Shown here one piece after another: positions 16,479 to 23,925 of a stretch of DNA of 27,605 bases. Source of the stretch: Opitutales bacterium UBA2995 (GTDB lineage: Bacteria > Verrucomicrobiota > Verrucomicrobiia > Opitutales > UBA2995); assembly GCA_002346535.1 (NCBI GenBank), contig DDZZ01000012.1, forward strand, positions 1 to 27,605, read 5' to 3'. Made by a program: the position numbers and the translations under genes. Within the stretch, counting starts at the first letter, position 1, and every line of letters starts with the position of its first letter. Under the pieces are notes generated by a model that ran no database searches, was not told where the DNA came from, and was given only the letters and a program-made list of their open reading frames with translations.

Positions 16479-16659
16479 GAATTAGTGAGGAAAAATCGCT
16501 GGCAGGGCAGCAGGCCGGTAAAAGAGGATTCTTGCTCTCTTCCAAGAACTTCCTTGCCATCAAGATCTACCTGGGAGAATTTTGGGTTGGGAAAACAAAC
16601 GCGTTTGCTATCTGTATATCCTCAACACTCGTAAATGATTACAGAGCTTAATGGATTAG

Positions 16660-17304
16660 ATGACGATAGACCTTAGAAGCTTAAGGAAAGAATATACCCA
16701 GAGTGGACTTACCAAGAGTTCTCTGGATTCAAACCCTATCAAACAATTCGAAACCTGGTTTGGACAAGTACGCGATGCTGGAATCGTAGAACCCAATGCC
16801 ATGAGCCTGACAACTGTTGGCGCAAAAGGAGAACCATCCGTTCGAACCGTTTTACTCAAAGGCTATGACGATGAAGGATTCGTATTCTACACAAACTACC
16901 AAAGTGCAAAAGCCCGGGATATTGAGGAGAATAACCGTGTAGCCCTTTTGTTCCCATGGTTAGCCCTGGAACGCCAGGTTATCATAAGAGGCATCGCCGA
17001 AAAGGTGTCCACAGAGAGGTCTCTCGAATATTTTAGTACGCGTCCTCGGGGCAGTCAGCTGGGAGCTTGGGTATCGGAACAAAGCAAGATCCTGACTACC
17101 CGTGCCATTCTGGAAAACAAGCTGGCCGAATTGGAAAAGCAGTTCGCCGAAGATGACATACCCCTCCCCAATCATTGGGGCGGATTTCGCGTTCAGCCAC
17201 ATTACATCGAATTCTGGCAGGGGCGGCCTAAACGGCTGCACGATCGCCTCCGTTACGAAAAGGCTGCGAATGGGCACTGGGAGATTTCTCGGAAGTCTCC
17301 TTAA
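16660..17304 (+). CDS. pdxH: pyridoxamine 5'-phosphate oxidase
   Basis: FMN enzyme that oxidises pyridoxamine or pyridoxine 5'-phosphate to pyridoxal 5'-phosphate, the last step of vitamin B6 synthesis and salvage. The 214 residues carry the usual blocks in order: MSLTTVGAKGEPSVRTVLLK (48-67), FYTNYQSAKARDIEEN (76-91, FMN phosphate and PLP contacts), RPRGSQLGAWVSEQS (128-142), and the C-terminal dimer domain with WGGFRVQP and EFWQGRPKRLHDRLRYE. The length is normal and the protein is complete. The histidinol-phosphatase remnant begins 15 bases downstream. Confidence 0.97.
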   Translation: MTIDLRSLRKEYTQSGLTKSSLDSNPIKQFETWFGQVRDAGIVEPNAMSLTTVGAKGEPSVRTVLLKGYDDEGFVFYTNYQSAKARDIEENNRVALLFPWLALERQVIIRGIAEKVSTERSLEYFSTRPRGSQLGAWVSEQSKILTTRAILENKLAELEKQFAEDDIPLPNHWGGFRVQPHYIEFWQGRPKRLHDRLRYEKAANGHWEISRKSP

Positions 17305-17319
17305 GTTTCTTATAGAGCA

Positions 17320-17628
17320 ATGCGTTTCGATTGCCGCATCCACACGCATTTGTGCGGCCATGCGATAGGGCGGCCTGAACAATATGTTCAATCCGCTTAT
17401 GAACAAGGTGTAGAGTTAATCACCTTCACCTGCCACACGCCAATTGCCTGCTCAGGATTTCTTCAGGAGGGTTTCCGAATGAACCCCCATCAGTTGTCCG
17501 ATTACAAACGATTGGTGGATAGAGCTCGATCAGGACTGGGCAGCTCTGGATCCAGAGGCACACAAGCTTCACGATACTCTCGAACAGGAAAAAGCAAGCA
17601 TCGAACAACCACTTTACGCCGACCGTGA
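17320..17628 (+). pseudogene. truncated PHP-family histidinol-phosphatase remnant
   Basis: The first about 65 codons read as the N terminus of a HisK/HisJ-type histidinol-phosphatase, which makes histidinol in histidine synthesis. They contain the metal-binding HTHLCGHA (residues 8-15), RPEQYVQSAYEQGVELITF, and CHTPIACSGF, where the family usually has a D-H pair (SDH). Intact enzymes have about 260-280 residues. Here homology stops near 17515-17520 and the frame runs on as low-complexity Ser/Arg/Thr-rich sequence to a stop at 17628, because another gene's tail is joined there in a different frame. The four-block metal site is incomplete, so the product should be inactive. Confidence 0.75.
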
Positions 17629-17764
17629 AAAAATTGCCGTGAGAGAAGCTGAACTCTTGGCCGAGGAAAAAGATTTATTAACCTAAGAACGGCTCAAGAA
17701 AGAGCGCAAAAAACTACTATAGGATACCCGAAAACTGCTCGACAAGAATTTCGGAATGGAATGA
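17516..17764 (+). pseudogene. 3' remnant of an unidentified charged helical protein
   Basis: In frame 2 the DNA after the histidinol-phosphatase break reads WIELDQDWAALDPEAHK, then LHDTLEQEKASIEQPLYADR, EKIAVREAELLAEEKDLLT, and a tail ending RKLLDKNFGME at a TGA (17762-17764). It looks like the highly charged, helical C terminus of a real protein, broken by TAA at 17684-17686 and TAG at 17720-17722. Both stops would be glutamine codons with a single C-to-T change. The parent family is not recognisable. The join with the histidinol-phosphatase fragment points to a deletion that fused two genes. Confidence 0.55.
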
Positions 17765-17880
17765 CAGGCTTCCTAACCGAATTTTGTAGATACACCAAAG
17801 AAACACATACTGCAAAGGACCGTCCGTAGGGGCAGCCTTTTTGCGTTCAGGCCAGATTCATTTTCCAAAAGAGTTGGGCG

Positions 17881-19596
17881 TTAGTTGGCTTTGGGGATTC
17901 GAATGTCATCCACAAGCTTTTGAACCGTATCCGGCGGCACCGGGGAAAAGCGACTCACCAGAACCGAAACAGCAAAATTGATAAGCATGCCCAATGTCCC
18001 GATCCCTTCCGGTGAAATGCCAAGCCACCAGTTGACGGAGGTGTTAGCCGCCGGATTGATGAACTTGAAATAGATGATGTAGGCAGCCGTAAATACTATC
18101 CCCACTACCATTCCGGCGATAGCACCTTCCTTGTTCATTCGCTTGGAGAATATCCCCATGACAAGCGCGGGGAAAAAGGAAGAAGCCGCCAATCCGAATG
18201 CAAAGGCCACCACACTGGCTACATAGTCCGGAGGATTGACTCCAAAATAACCGGCCACAACAACTGCCGCAGCTGCAGCAAATCTGGCCGTCATTAGTTC
18301 CTGCTTTTCTGTGATTTCAGGTAAGATAATTCGTTTCAACAAGTCGTGGGAAACCGCCGATGAAATTACCAGCAACAATCCGGCCGCAGTAGACAACGCA
18401 GCCGCTAATCCACCGGCTGCAACCAGGGCAATCGCCCAATTCGGCAAACGTGCCATCTCGGGGTTGGCCAACACCATGATATCGCGATCTACAATGATCT
18501 CGTTTCCGGCCCACCCCTTGGCGGCCGCAATGGCAGCATAATCTGGGTTTGATTCGTTGTAATGCTGCATGACCCCATCGCCGTTCTTGTCTTCGAATTT
18601 GATGAGGCCTGTGGCCTCCCAATTCTTAAACCAGGCTGGAGCTTCCGCGTAAGGCTGGTTGGATACAGTCTGCAAAAAATTGGTCCTCGCAAATGCTGCA
18701 ACGGCCGGAGCAGTCAAAAAGAGGATAGCAATAAAAAATAGTGCCCAAAAAGCGGATACACGAGCATCGGATACTTTCGGAACTGTAAAGAACCGGATGA
18801 TGACATGCGGAAGCCCAGCCGTTCCGACCATCAATGCGGCGGCAATAAAGAAAACATCGATGGTGCTCTTCTGCCCGCTTGTATAGGCAGCAAACCCAAG
18901 TTCGGTATTGAGCCCATTGAGCTTGTCCAACAGATAGACTCCCTCATCACCTTTTATTTCTGACCCAAAGCCAATCTGCGGAATGACATTTCCAGTCAAA
19001 GTCATGGAAATGAAAATAGCCGGTAAGAGGTAAGCAAAAATTAGCACACAGTACTGGGCCACCTGAGTGTAGGTAATTCCTTTCATGCCACCAAGAACTG
19101 CATAAGTAAATACGACCACCATGCCTATGAAAACTCCCCAAAAAATTTCAATTTCTAGGAAGCGCGAAAAGACGACACCCACTCCTCGCATTTGACCAGT
19201 CACGTAAGTGAAGGAAATAAAGATCGCACAAACCACGGCGACCAATCGAGCAATGTTGGAATAATACCGTTCGCCTACAAAATCAGGTACCGTAAATTGT
19301 CCAAATTTCCGCAAATAAGGAGCGAGCAATAGAGCTAATAGCACATACCCACCTGTCCAGCCCATGAGATACACTGATCCATCCCTGCCCATGAAGGAAA
19401 TGATGCCAGCCATGGAAATAAAGGAAGCGGCCGACATCCAATCCGCCGCGGTAGCAGCCCCATTCGCAATGGGGTGAACATTTCCACCTGCCACGTAAAA
19501 CCCACGCGTGCTGACCACTCGCGACCAAATAGCAATCCCGATGTAGAGACTGAACGTAATGAAAACAAATAGATAGGTCCAACCTTGAATACCCAT
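17881..19596 (-). CDS. sodium:solute symporter, VC_2705/ActP-like (large subunit)
   Basis: A 571-residue SSS-family transporter with about 13 membrane helices. Typical blocks include GNVHPIANGAATAADWMSAA near residues 38-57, GWTGGYVLLALLLAPYLRKFG, TAGLPHVIIRFFTVP and LVAAGGLAAALSTAAGLLLV. Closest by memory are cation/acetate symporters of the VC_2705 subfamily, which need the small DUF4212 protein encoded next door. An extracellular loop at about 330-345 contains FEDKNGDGVMQ, a DxNxDG pattern like a calcium-binding EF-hand loop, ending with Asn rather than Glu at position 12. The substrate may be acetate or another monocarboxylate. The small-subunit gene lies 18 bases upstream in the same operon. 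Confidence 0.93.
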   Translation of the reverse strand: MGIQGWTYLFVFITFSLYIGIAIWSRVVSTRGFYVAGGNVHPIANGAATAADWMSAASFISMAGIISFMGRDGSVYLMGWTGGYVLLALLLAPYLRKFGQFTVPDFVGERYYSNIARLVAVVCAIFISFTYVTGQMRGVGVVFSRFLEIEIFWGVFIGMVVVFTYAVLGGMKGITYTQVAQYCVLIFAYLLPAIFISMTLTGNVIPQIGFGSEIKGDEGVYLLDKLNGLNTELGFAAYTSGQKSTIDVFFIAAALMVGTAGLPHVIIRFFTVPKVSDARVSAFWALFFIAILFLTAPAVAAFARTNFLQTVSNQPYAEAPAWFKNWEATGLIKFEDKNGDGVMQHYNESNPDYAAIAAAKGWAGNEIIVDRDIMVLANPEMARLPNWAIALVAAGGLAAALSTAAGLLLVISSAVSHDLLKRIILPEITEKQELMTARFAAAAAVVVAGYFGVNPPDYVASVVAFAFGLAASSFFPALVMGIFSKRMNKEGAIAGMVVGIVFTAAYIIYFKFINPAANTSVNWWLGISPEGIGTLGMLINFAVSVLVSRFSPVPPDTVQKLVDDIRIPKAN

Positions 19597-19614
19597 GAAA
19601 AATACTAACTAGAT

Positions 19615-19914
19615 TTAAAAGTCCTGACTATCGACATCTTCCTCCTCAACGCCGTGGGCTCTGTCTATTTTGTTCATTCGAAAGACGTAGACGGCGATGA
19701 TGACCAAAAAAACTACGATATAACCTTGCTGAGCCATCCAGAAGCCAAAAGGAAACCCCATAAACCTGAATTGGTCCAATTGATCGACAAACAGGATACC
19801 AAGACCGAACGAAGCTAAGAACCACACTGACAGCATGATTAACAACAACTTGGTATTAGCCTGCCAATAAAGGGCAGGATTGGCTGCGCTGTTTTCTTGT
19901 GGAGTTTCGCTCAT
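19615..19914 (-). CDS. symporter small subunit, DUF4212
   Basis: A 99-residue protein with two membrane helices (LLLIMLSVWFLASFGLGILFV and GYIVVFLVIIAVYVFRM) separated by the conserved FRFMGFPFGFWMAQQG. This is the DUF4212 small partner of VC_2705-type symporters. I chose the ATG at 19914 (MSETPQENS) rather than the longer frame from 20064, because family members begin just before NPALYWQANT and the upstream 50 codons are Cys/His/Arg-rich and unlike a protein start. It precedes the large subunit by 18 bases on the same strand. Confidence 0.9.
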   Translation of the reverse strand: MSETPQENSAANPALYWQANTKLLLIMLSVWFLASFGLGILFVDQLDQFRFMGFPFGFWMAQQGYIVVFLVIIAVYVFRMNKIDRAHGVEEEDVDSQDF

Positions 19915-20139
19915 AGGTTTGCGGATAACTAATATTGATTGAAAAGAGGCTTTGTCCTTATGACACGGGGGTCCGAATCCACAATGAAAAAAGGTTTGCC
20001 CACAATGGCAGAAAAAGTGGCAATCCCGATTTCTTCGGAAACTTGGAGCGACTGTGGAAGTCAAAAAAAGCTGGCTAAGATCTCCACCAGCATTATTCAG
20101 AAGGGTCTAAATTTTTAAATCCGAATCAGAATCAGAATC

Positions 20140-20982
20140 ATGGTCCAAAAATCCATTTCTTTACTCATTATCTTTTTTATGGCGACCGTTGCTGTAGCAT
20201 TCGCTCAGGAAGAGGATTCCGCCCCGAAAATTTCTATTTCCTTTGCCGATCAGGGAGAAGAAAACCTGGAAACAGCTGCTCCTGCAGCCGAGCCCTCGGC
20301 GGCGGAACAACCGGTAGCTCAACCAACGGAGGAAGGCAAACCACGCGTACAATACACTGAAGAAGAAGGTTTATTCGCTATCTATGGGTGGTTTCTGGTC
20401 CACCGCAACAAGGTCGATCTACTCGAATTAACTGAAAAAGAAAGGTTAGCCTTTCTCAGTGGCGTAAACACGGCTCTTGCAAAAAGAGAAATTACAGGTT
20501 GGGAACAACACATGCCTGCGGTTCAGAAGTTGATGGACGACCGCTGGCAACCGGTTTACGAACAAATGCAACGTGACCGCAAAGCAGCGACCGTCGATTT
20601 GTTCACTGAGCTCGCTAACAAAGAGGAAGTAAAAAAGACAGCCACAGGGCTCTATTACCAATTGGTCAGCGAAGGGACAGGAAAATTTCCAACACCGGAA
20701 TCGGTGGTGCATGTTGAATTTGTGGCACGGCTCGTAGATGGAACCGTGTTTGAAACTTCGGATGGCCGCGGAGGACCCGTTCCCCTCGTTCTGGCCACTA
20801 TGGTTGCAGGAGTGCGTGAGGGCTTGCTGCTTGTTCGAGAAGGAGGCATCATTAAGCTCTGGCTTCCTGCCTCGTTGGGATTTGGAAGCGAAGAACAAAA
20901 TGGAATTCCGGCCGACTCCGCCCTACTGTTTGACTTTGAAGTTCACGAAGTAACGGAAGCCCCACCCCAAGGAGGGCAATAA
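20140..20982 (+). CDS. secreted FKBP-type peptidyl-prolyl isomerase, divergent
   Basis: A 280-residue exported protein. The signal peptide covers about residues 1-22 (LLIIFFMATVAVAFAQ), followed by a Pro/Ala/Glu-rich linker. A helical FKBP_N-like dimerisation region spans roughly 75-175, and an FKBP_C domain about 175-273 (TGLYYQLVSEGTG, VDGTVFETS, VREGLLLVREGGIIKLWLP, GIPADSALLFDFEVHEV). The overall plan is that of FkpA/Mip chaperones. Several pocket residues differ: the usual YTG reads VEFV, the VIPGW motif reads VAGV, and the AYG motif reads LGFG. Isomerase activity may be weak while chaperone activity remains. It probably acts on folding in the periplasm. No Shine-Dalgarno precedes it. 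Confidence 0.9.
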   Translation: MVQKSISLLIIFFMATVAVAFAQEEDSAPKISISFADQGEENLETAAPAAEPSAAEQPVAQPTEEGKPRVQYTEEEGLFAIYGWFLVHRNKVDLLELTEKERLAFLSGVNTALAKREITGWEQHMPAVQKLMDDRWQPVYEQMQRDRKAATVDLFTELANKEEVKKTATGLYYQLVSEGTGKFPTPESVVHVEFVARLVDGTVFETSDGRGGPVPLVLATMVAGVREGLLLVREGGIIKLWLPASLGFGSEEQNGIPADSALLFDFEVHEVTEAPPQGGQ

Positions 20983-21056
20983 TTTCAAAAAACTGCCCAT
21001 CCGTGGCGAGTTTTTTGTTAATTGATCCGCAGGAAGATCCGATTAATCCTGATAAC

Positions 21057-21749
21057 ATGTGCGGCAGATTCAGTTTGGTGGTTCCTGAACGGTTTTTTTC
21101 AAAAGTCTTTGTTTTTAAAGACCTCCCCGAAATGCATCCCGATTACAATATATCTCCCGGAGTCGATATCTGGGGGGCGAGAAACAAGCAATACGAGGAA
21201 CAACCGGAAATGGTCAAATTGCGTTGGGGCCTCGTGCCTTCATGGGCTAAAAACCCTAAAATTGGTTACAGAATGATCAACGCCCGCTCAGAAACGGTTG
21301 CGGAGAAGCCGGCATTCAGATCTGCATTCAAACGAAGAAGGTGCGTGATTGCCGCCGACGGATTTTTCGAATGGAAACGGGAAGGCAAGGAAAGGACTCC
21401 TTATTTTATTCATCTCAAAAACAAAGAACCTTTCGGTATGGCCGGTCTGTGGGAAAAATGGACCAGCGAGGAGGGTGACGAATTGCAGACTTGCACCATC
21501 CTCACAACCACACCCAACTCCCTGATGGAGCCATTGCACGACCGCATGCCAGTAATCTTAGCTAATCAGGACCTAAAGCCCTGGCTGAGCGGCGATACTC
21601 GGGAATCTGAGTTACTGGAACTCACCGCACCTTACCCCGCTAAAAAAATGGATGCTTATTCAATTACTTCCTTGGTGAACAGTCCACGAAACAATGCCCC
21701 GGAGCTCCTGGAAAAACTGGAAATCCCACAACAGGAGGAATTGTTCTAA
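21057..21749 (+). CDS. SRAP-domain DNA-crosslink protein (YedK/HMCES family)
   Basis: Forms a covalent thiazolidine link with abasic sites in single-stranded DNA to shield them. I chose the ATG at 21057 so that the conserved catalytic Cys is residue 2 (MCGRFSL), as required after removal of Met; a longer start at 21003 would bury it. From this start the protein has 230 residues, and the other active-site residues fall at Asn75 (INARSE), Glu105 (GFFEWKR) and His161 (PLHDRMPV), almost the same numbers as in E. coli YedK (Cys2, Asn75, Glu105, His160). All catalytic residues are present. It appears monocistronic. Confidence 0.96.
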   Translation: MCGRFSLVVPERFFSKVFVFKDLPEMHPDYNISPGVDIWGARNKQYEEQPEMVKLRWGLVPSWAKNPKIGYRMINARSETVAEKPAFRSAFKRRRCVIAADGFFEWKREGKERTPYFIHLKNKEPFGMAGLWEKWTSEEGDELQTCTILTTTPNSLMEPLHDRMPVILANQDLKPWLSGDTRESELLELTAPYPAKKMDAYSITSLVNSPRNNAPELLEKLEIPQQEELF

Positions 21750-21779
21750 TTAAACAAGAATAAGACCGACACACGAACA

Positions 21780-22082
21780 ATGAAAACAAAACTACTGGTA
21801 ATAGGTTTCAGTTAGGCATTCCTCATGAATAACGCTGCCTATGCTGAGCAAGTCTAGGACCCTGAAGGTCCAACGCATAAGCTCAAAACATTCCTGATGC
21901 TCCCAAATCAAATAAAGCTGCTGAATGACAAGAAACTGGATCCGCTGGATTTCCAAAAGATTATCCGCAGCGAGGCGGATAGATAGATCGAGAATGCCCT
22001 TCGGGACCAATATGTAATCCAGATCGCTCTCAGACTTGAGAGGATCTCAAACGTACCGGTGGTCGCTGCTGCCAATTCTTAA
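21780..22082 (+). pseudogene. secreted-protein frame interrupted by three TAG codons
   Basis: One 100-codon frame reads MKTKLLVIGFS-stop-AFLMNNAAYAEQV-stop-DPEG, then LKTFLMLPNQIKLLNDKKLD and IIRSEADR-stop-IENALRDQY, to a TAA at 22080-22082. The N terminus is a textbook signal peptide with an AYA cleavage site, and the body is a normal charged helical sequence. The three interruptions are all TAG (21813, 21855, 21984), with no frameshift. Other genes here end normally at TAG, for example the radical SAM gene at 6340, so genome-wide readthrough is unlikely. I therefore call a pseudogene. A 72-codon minus-strand frame covers the same bases in codon register but lacks these features. Family unknown. 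Confidence 0.6.
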
Positions 22083-22213
22083 CCTGATGACTTGGGCGGG
22101 TTGATTTAAGAAAATGAATGCGGGCGTAGAGCATTGCTCTCCAACCTTTTATTGTACAAAATTCCTTGATAATAGGAAAATTTCTTCTAAGACCCCATCC
22201 ATGGGTGCAACAA

Positions 22214-23050
22214 ATGTTTAAGGAAAACAAAGGTCTTATTTTAGCCGGTCTGGTGACGTGCCTGCCAGTCTTCTCGTTTGCGCAAAACCTGATTCAGATA
22301 AAGCTTCAGGACCTACAAGTACGCCAGAAGCGGCTGATTAAAGCCCACCGCGCCGTAACGAACAGAGACGACCAGGACAGCATTGAGTTTCGGCTATTCG
22401 CTCTACGGGATGAATATCAGGTATTGTTATCAAAAAATCCCGATAATGTAGCGGTACTGGTAACCTACGGCCTCTTCCTCGTTGAAATCGATCAGCGTGA
22501 CGACTCCCTAAAACTGCTCCTGAAGGCCGATGCCCTTGAACCAGAGCACCCACAGGTAAAAAACCAATTGGGGAATTTTATGATTGAAGAGGCCAATTTC
22601 GCTATGGCCCTTCCCTATTACCTCGATGCCATAGCCTTGGCACCGAAGGAGCCCTTGTACCATTACCAGTTAGGGAACCTTCTTTTTCATTTCAAAAGAC
22701 AATTCATCGAGGAAGAGGTATTCACAGAAGATCATCTGCATTCTCAGATATTCAACTCCTTTAAACAGGCCGCAGTGCTTGGCAAAGACAACCTTGCTTT
22801 CCAGTACCGCTATGCGGAGGCTTTTTACGATTACCCGAAAGCAGACTTGAAGGAAGCACTCAAGGAATGGCAGCGAATTGAAGGCCTGACCGACCTGGAA
22901 AGAGATAAGCAGATGACGCGCCTCCATCAGGCCAATCTACAACTCATGCTCGGTAATAAAGAACTCGCTAAGGTCATTCTGGAAAAGGTAAGAGATCCTT
23001 TTCTGGATCCAAACAAAGAGATATTGCTCGAAAAACTAAAAGAGGAATAG
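22214..23050 (+). CDS. secreted tetratricopeptide-repeat protein
   Basis: A 278-residue exported protein. I prefer the ATG at 22214 (MFKENKGLILAGLVTCLPVFSFAQ) over an in-frame TTG at 22166, since it gives a clean signal peptide cut near FAQ. After a helical lead, TPR-like pairs cover roughly residues 75-160: VAVLVTYGLFLVEIDQRDDSLKL, HPQVKNQLGNFMIEEANFAM, EPLYHYQLGNLLFHFKRQF. Further helices follow (YAEAFYDYPKADLKEALKEW). TPR proteins mediate protein binding, and no enzymatic motif is present. Its partner is unknown. It ends 16 bases before the convergent DoxX-like gene. Confidence 0.85.
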   Translation: MFKENKGLILAGLVTCLPVFSFAQNLIQIKLQDLQVRQKRLIKAHRAVTNRDDQDSIEFRLFALRDEYQVLLSKNPDNVAVLVTYGLFLVEIDQRDDSLKLLLKADALEPEHPQVKNQLGNFMIEEANFAMALPYYLDAIALAPKEPLYHYQLGNLLFHFKRQFIEEEVFTEDHLHSQIFNSFKQAAVLGKDNLAFQYRYAEAFYDYPKADLKEALKEWQRIEGLTDLERDKQMTRLHQANLQLMLGNKELAKVILEKVRDPFLDPNKEILLEKLKEE

Positions 23051-23066
23051 CCGGAATCCCCTTCCG

Positions 23067-23642
23067 TCAGTTCTTCTTGGACGCATCTTCATCCGGATCG
23101 TCGTCGATAGTATCTTTATCCTCATCGGATTCGTCTTCTTCCTCTTCCGCGGACACTGCTTCTGAATCTTCGGAATTGGGATCATCTAGGATGGAAGGTC
23201 GGTTATCGGTTGTTAGAATCGATTGTTCTGTATCCAAAACAGATTGGCCGTGCAGCGTTCGCCTCCTTGAAACAGCCCATTGACCGCCGCCTACCAGAAA
23301 CAAAAAGAAGAAAAGTACACCATAAAGAGCCTCCAGATGAAAGTGGATCTGGCTGGACTGGGGTGTCCAACAATAGCCACCTATGGCCAGAAGGATCAGC
23401 AACACCAGGGCTATAAAACGAGTCCAAAAACCGATCACTAAAATGGCGCCAAGAATCAAGATGAGGCAACCGACAAACACCTTCACAATATCCGGGGCGC
23501 CTATTACGAAAAACTCAAGCGTCTGGAATATAATATCCGAGCGATTGGCCATCTCACGTGCTGCAAAAAAACTGACCAGGGAACCAGTAACCAACCGAAG
23601 GAGGAATAAACCCAAATTATTTAGAAATGATACCACAGCCAA
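23067..23642 (-). CDS. DoxX-family membrane protein with acidic C-terminal tail
   Basis: A 191-residue protein. About four hydrophobic helices fill residues 5-120 (LGLFLLRLVTGSLVSFFAA, VKVFVGCLILILGAILVIGFW, FIALVLLILLAIGGYCW, LYGVLFFFLFLVGGGQW), the pattern of DoxX/DoxD-like proteins, whose functions range from thiosulfate:quinone oxidation to detoxification and are usually unknown. The last 40 residues (152-191) are a long acidic run of Asp, Glu and Ser, unusual in the family. The start is TTG at 23642 (GTG two codons later is an alternative), with an in-frame TAG four codons before it. Confidence 0.85.
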   Translation of the reverse strand: MAVVSFLNNLGLFLLRLVTGSLVSFFAAREMANRSDIIFQTLEFFVIGAPDIVKVFVGCLILILGAILVIGFWTRFIALVLLILLAIGGYCWTPQSSQIHFHLEALYGVLFFFLFLVGGGQWAVSRRRTLHGQSVLDTEQSILTTDNRPSILDDPNSEDSEAVSAEEEEDESDEDKDTIDDDPDEDASKKN

Positions 23643-23925
23643 AACACGCTAGGTAATGGATCTACGTTTGGAAAGACGAAATAACGGCTGGCCCTGATCT
23701 GTATATTAACTTGAACAGCATGTTTCACGAGGTCTAGATGCCGGGATTGACGACAGAGAAAAAAGGAGCGCATTCTATACGTGACTGAGTTGGGAGGGCG
23801 GATAACCGGCAAGTAAGCTCAAAGATGGATACAAAACTTTTTGCTAAGAGGTGAATTGCGGTATAGAGCTGATGAATACTTTTAAATAAAAACACCCTTA
23901 GTATACATCTGTTGAAACTTGAAGT

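Larger units (their letters stand above)
16042..16659. other. gene-poor interval with possible decayed DNA
   Basis: About 620 bases between the divergent nucleosidase-like gene and pdxH. It contains an inverted repeat and one short minus-strand reading frame (own entries). The 94-codon frame on the plus strand at 16350-16634 lacks any protein-like feature and overlaps the better minus-strand frame. I see no RNA gene, insertion sequence or clear promoter. Confidence 0.5.

Noticed and set aside
16350..16634. 94-codon plus-strand frame before pdxH
   Set aside because: No protein-like features; it overlaps the more gene-like minus-strand frame and ends in low-complexity sequence.
19915..20064. 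N-terminal extension of the DUF4212 gene with many Cys and His residues
   Set aside because: Family members start at MSETP-like positions; the extension is simply open upstream DNA.
21780..22082. Genome-wide recoding of TAG
   Set aside because: Several intact genes end at TAG followed by non-coding DNA, for example the radical SAM gene at 6340-6342, and none of the intact conserved genes contains an internal TAG.
23643..23925. Possible transposase remnant (short phrase EKKGAHSI near 23757-23780, resembling the start of IS200-type transposases)
   Set aside because: Eight residues are too few, the frame is full of stops, and no inverted repeats or further homology are visible.
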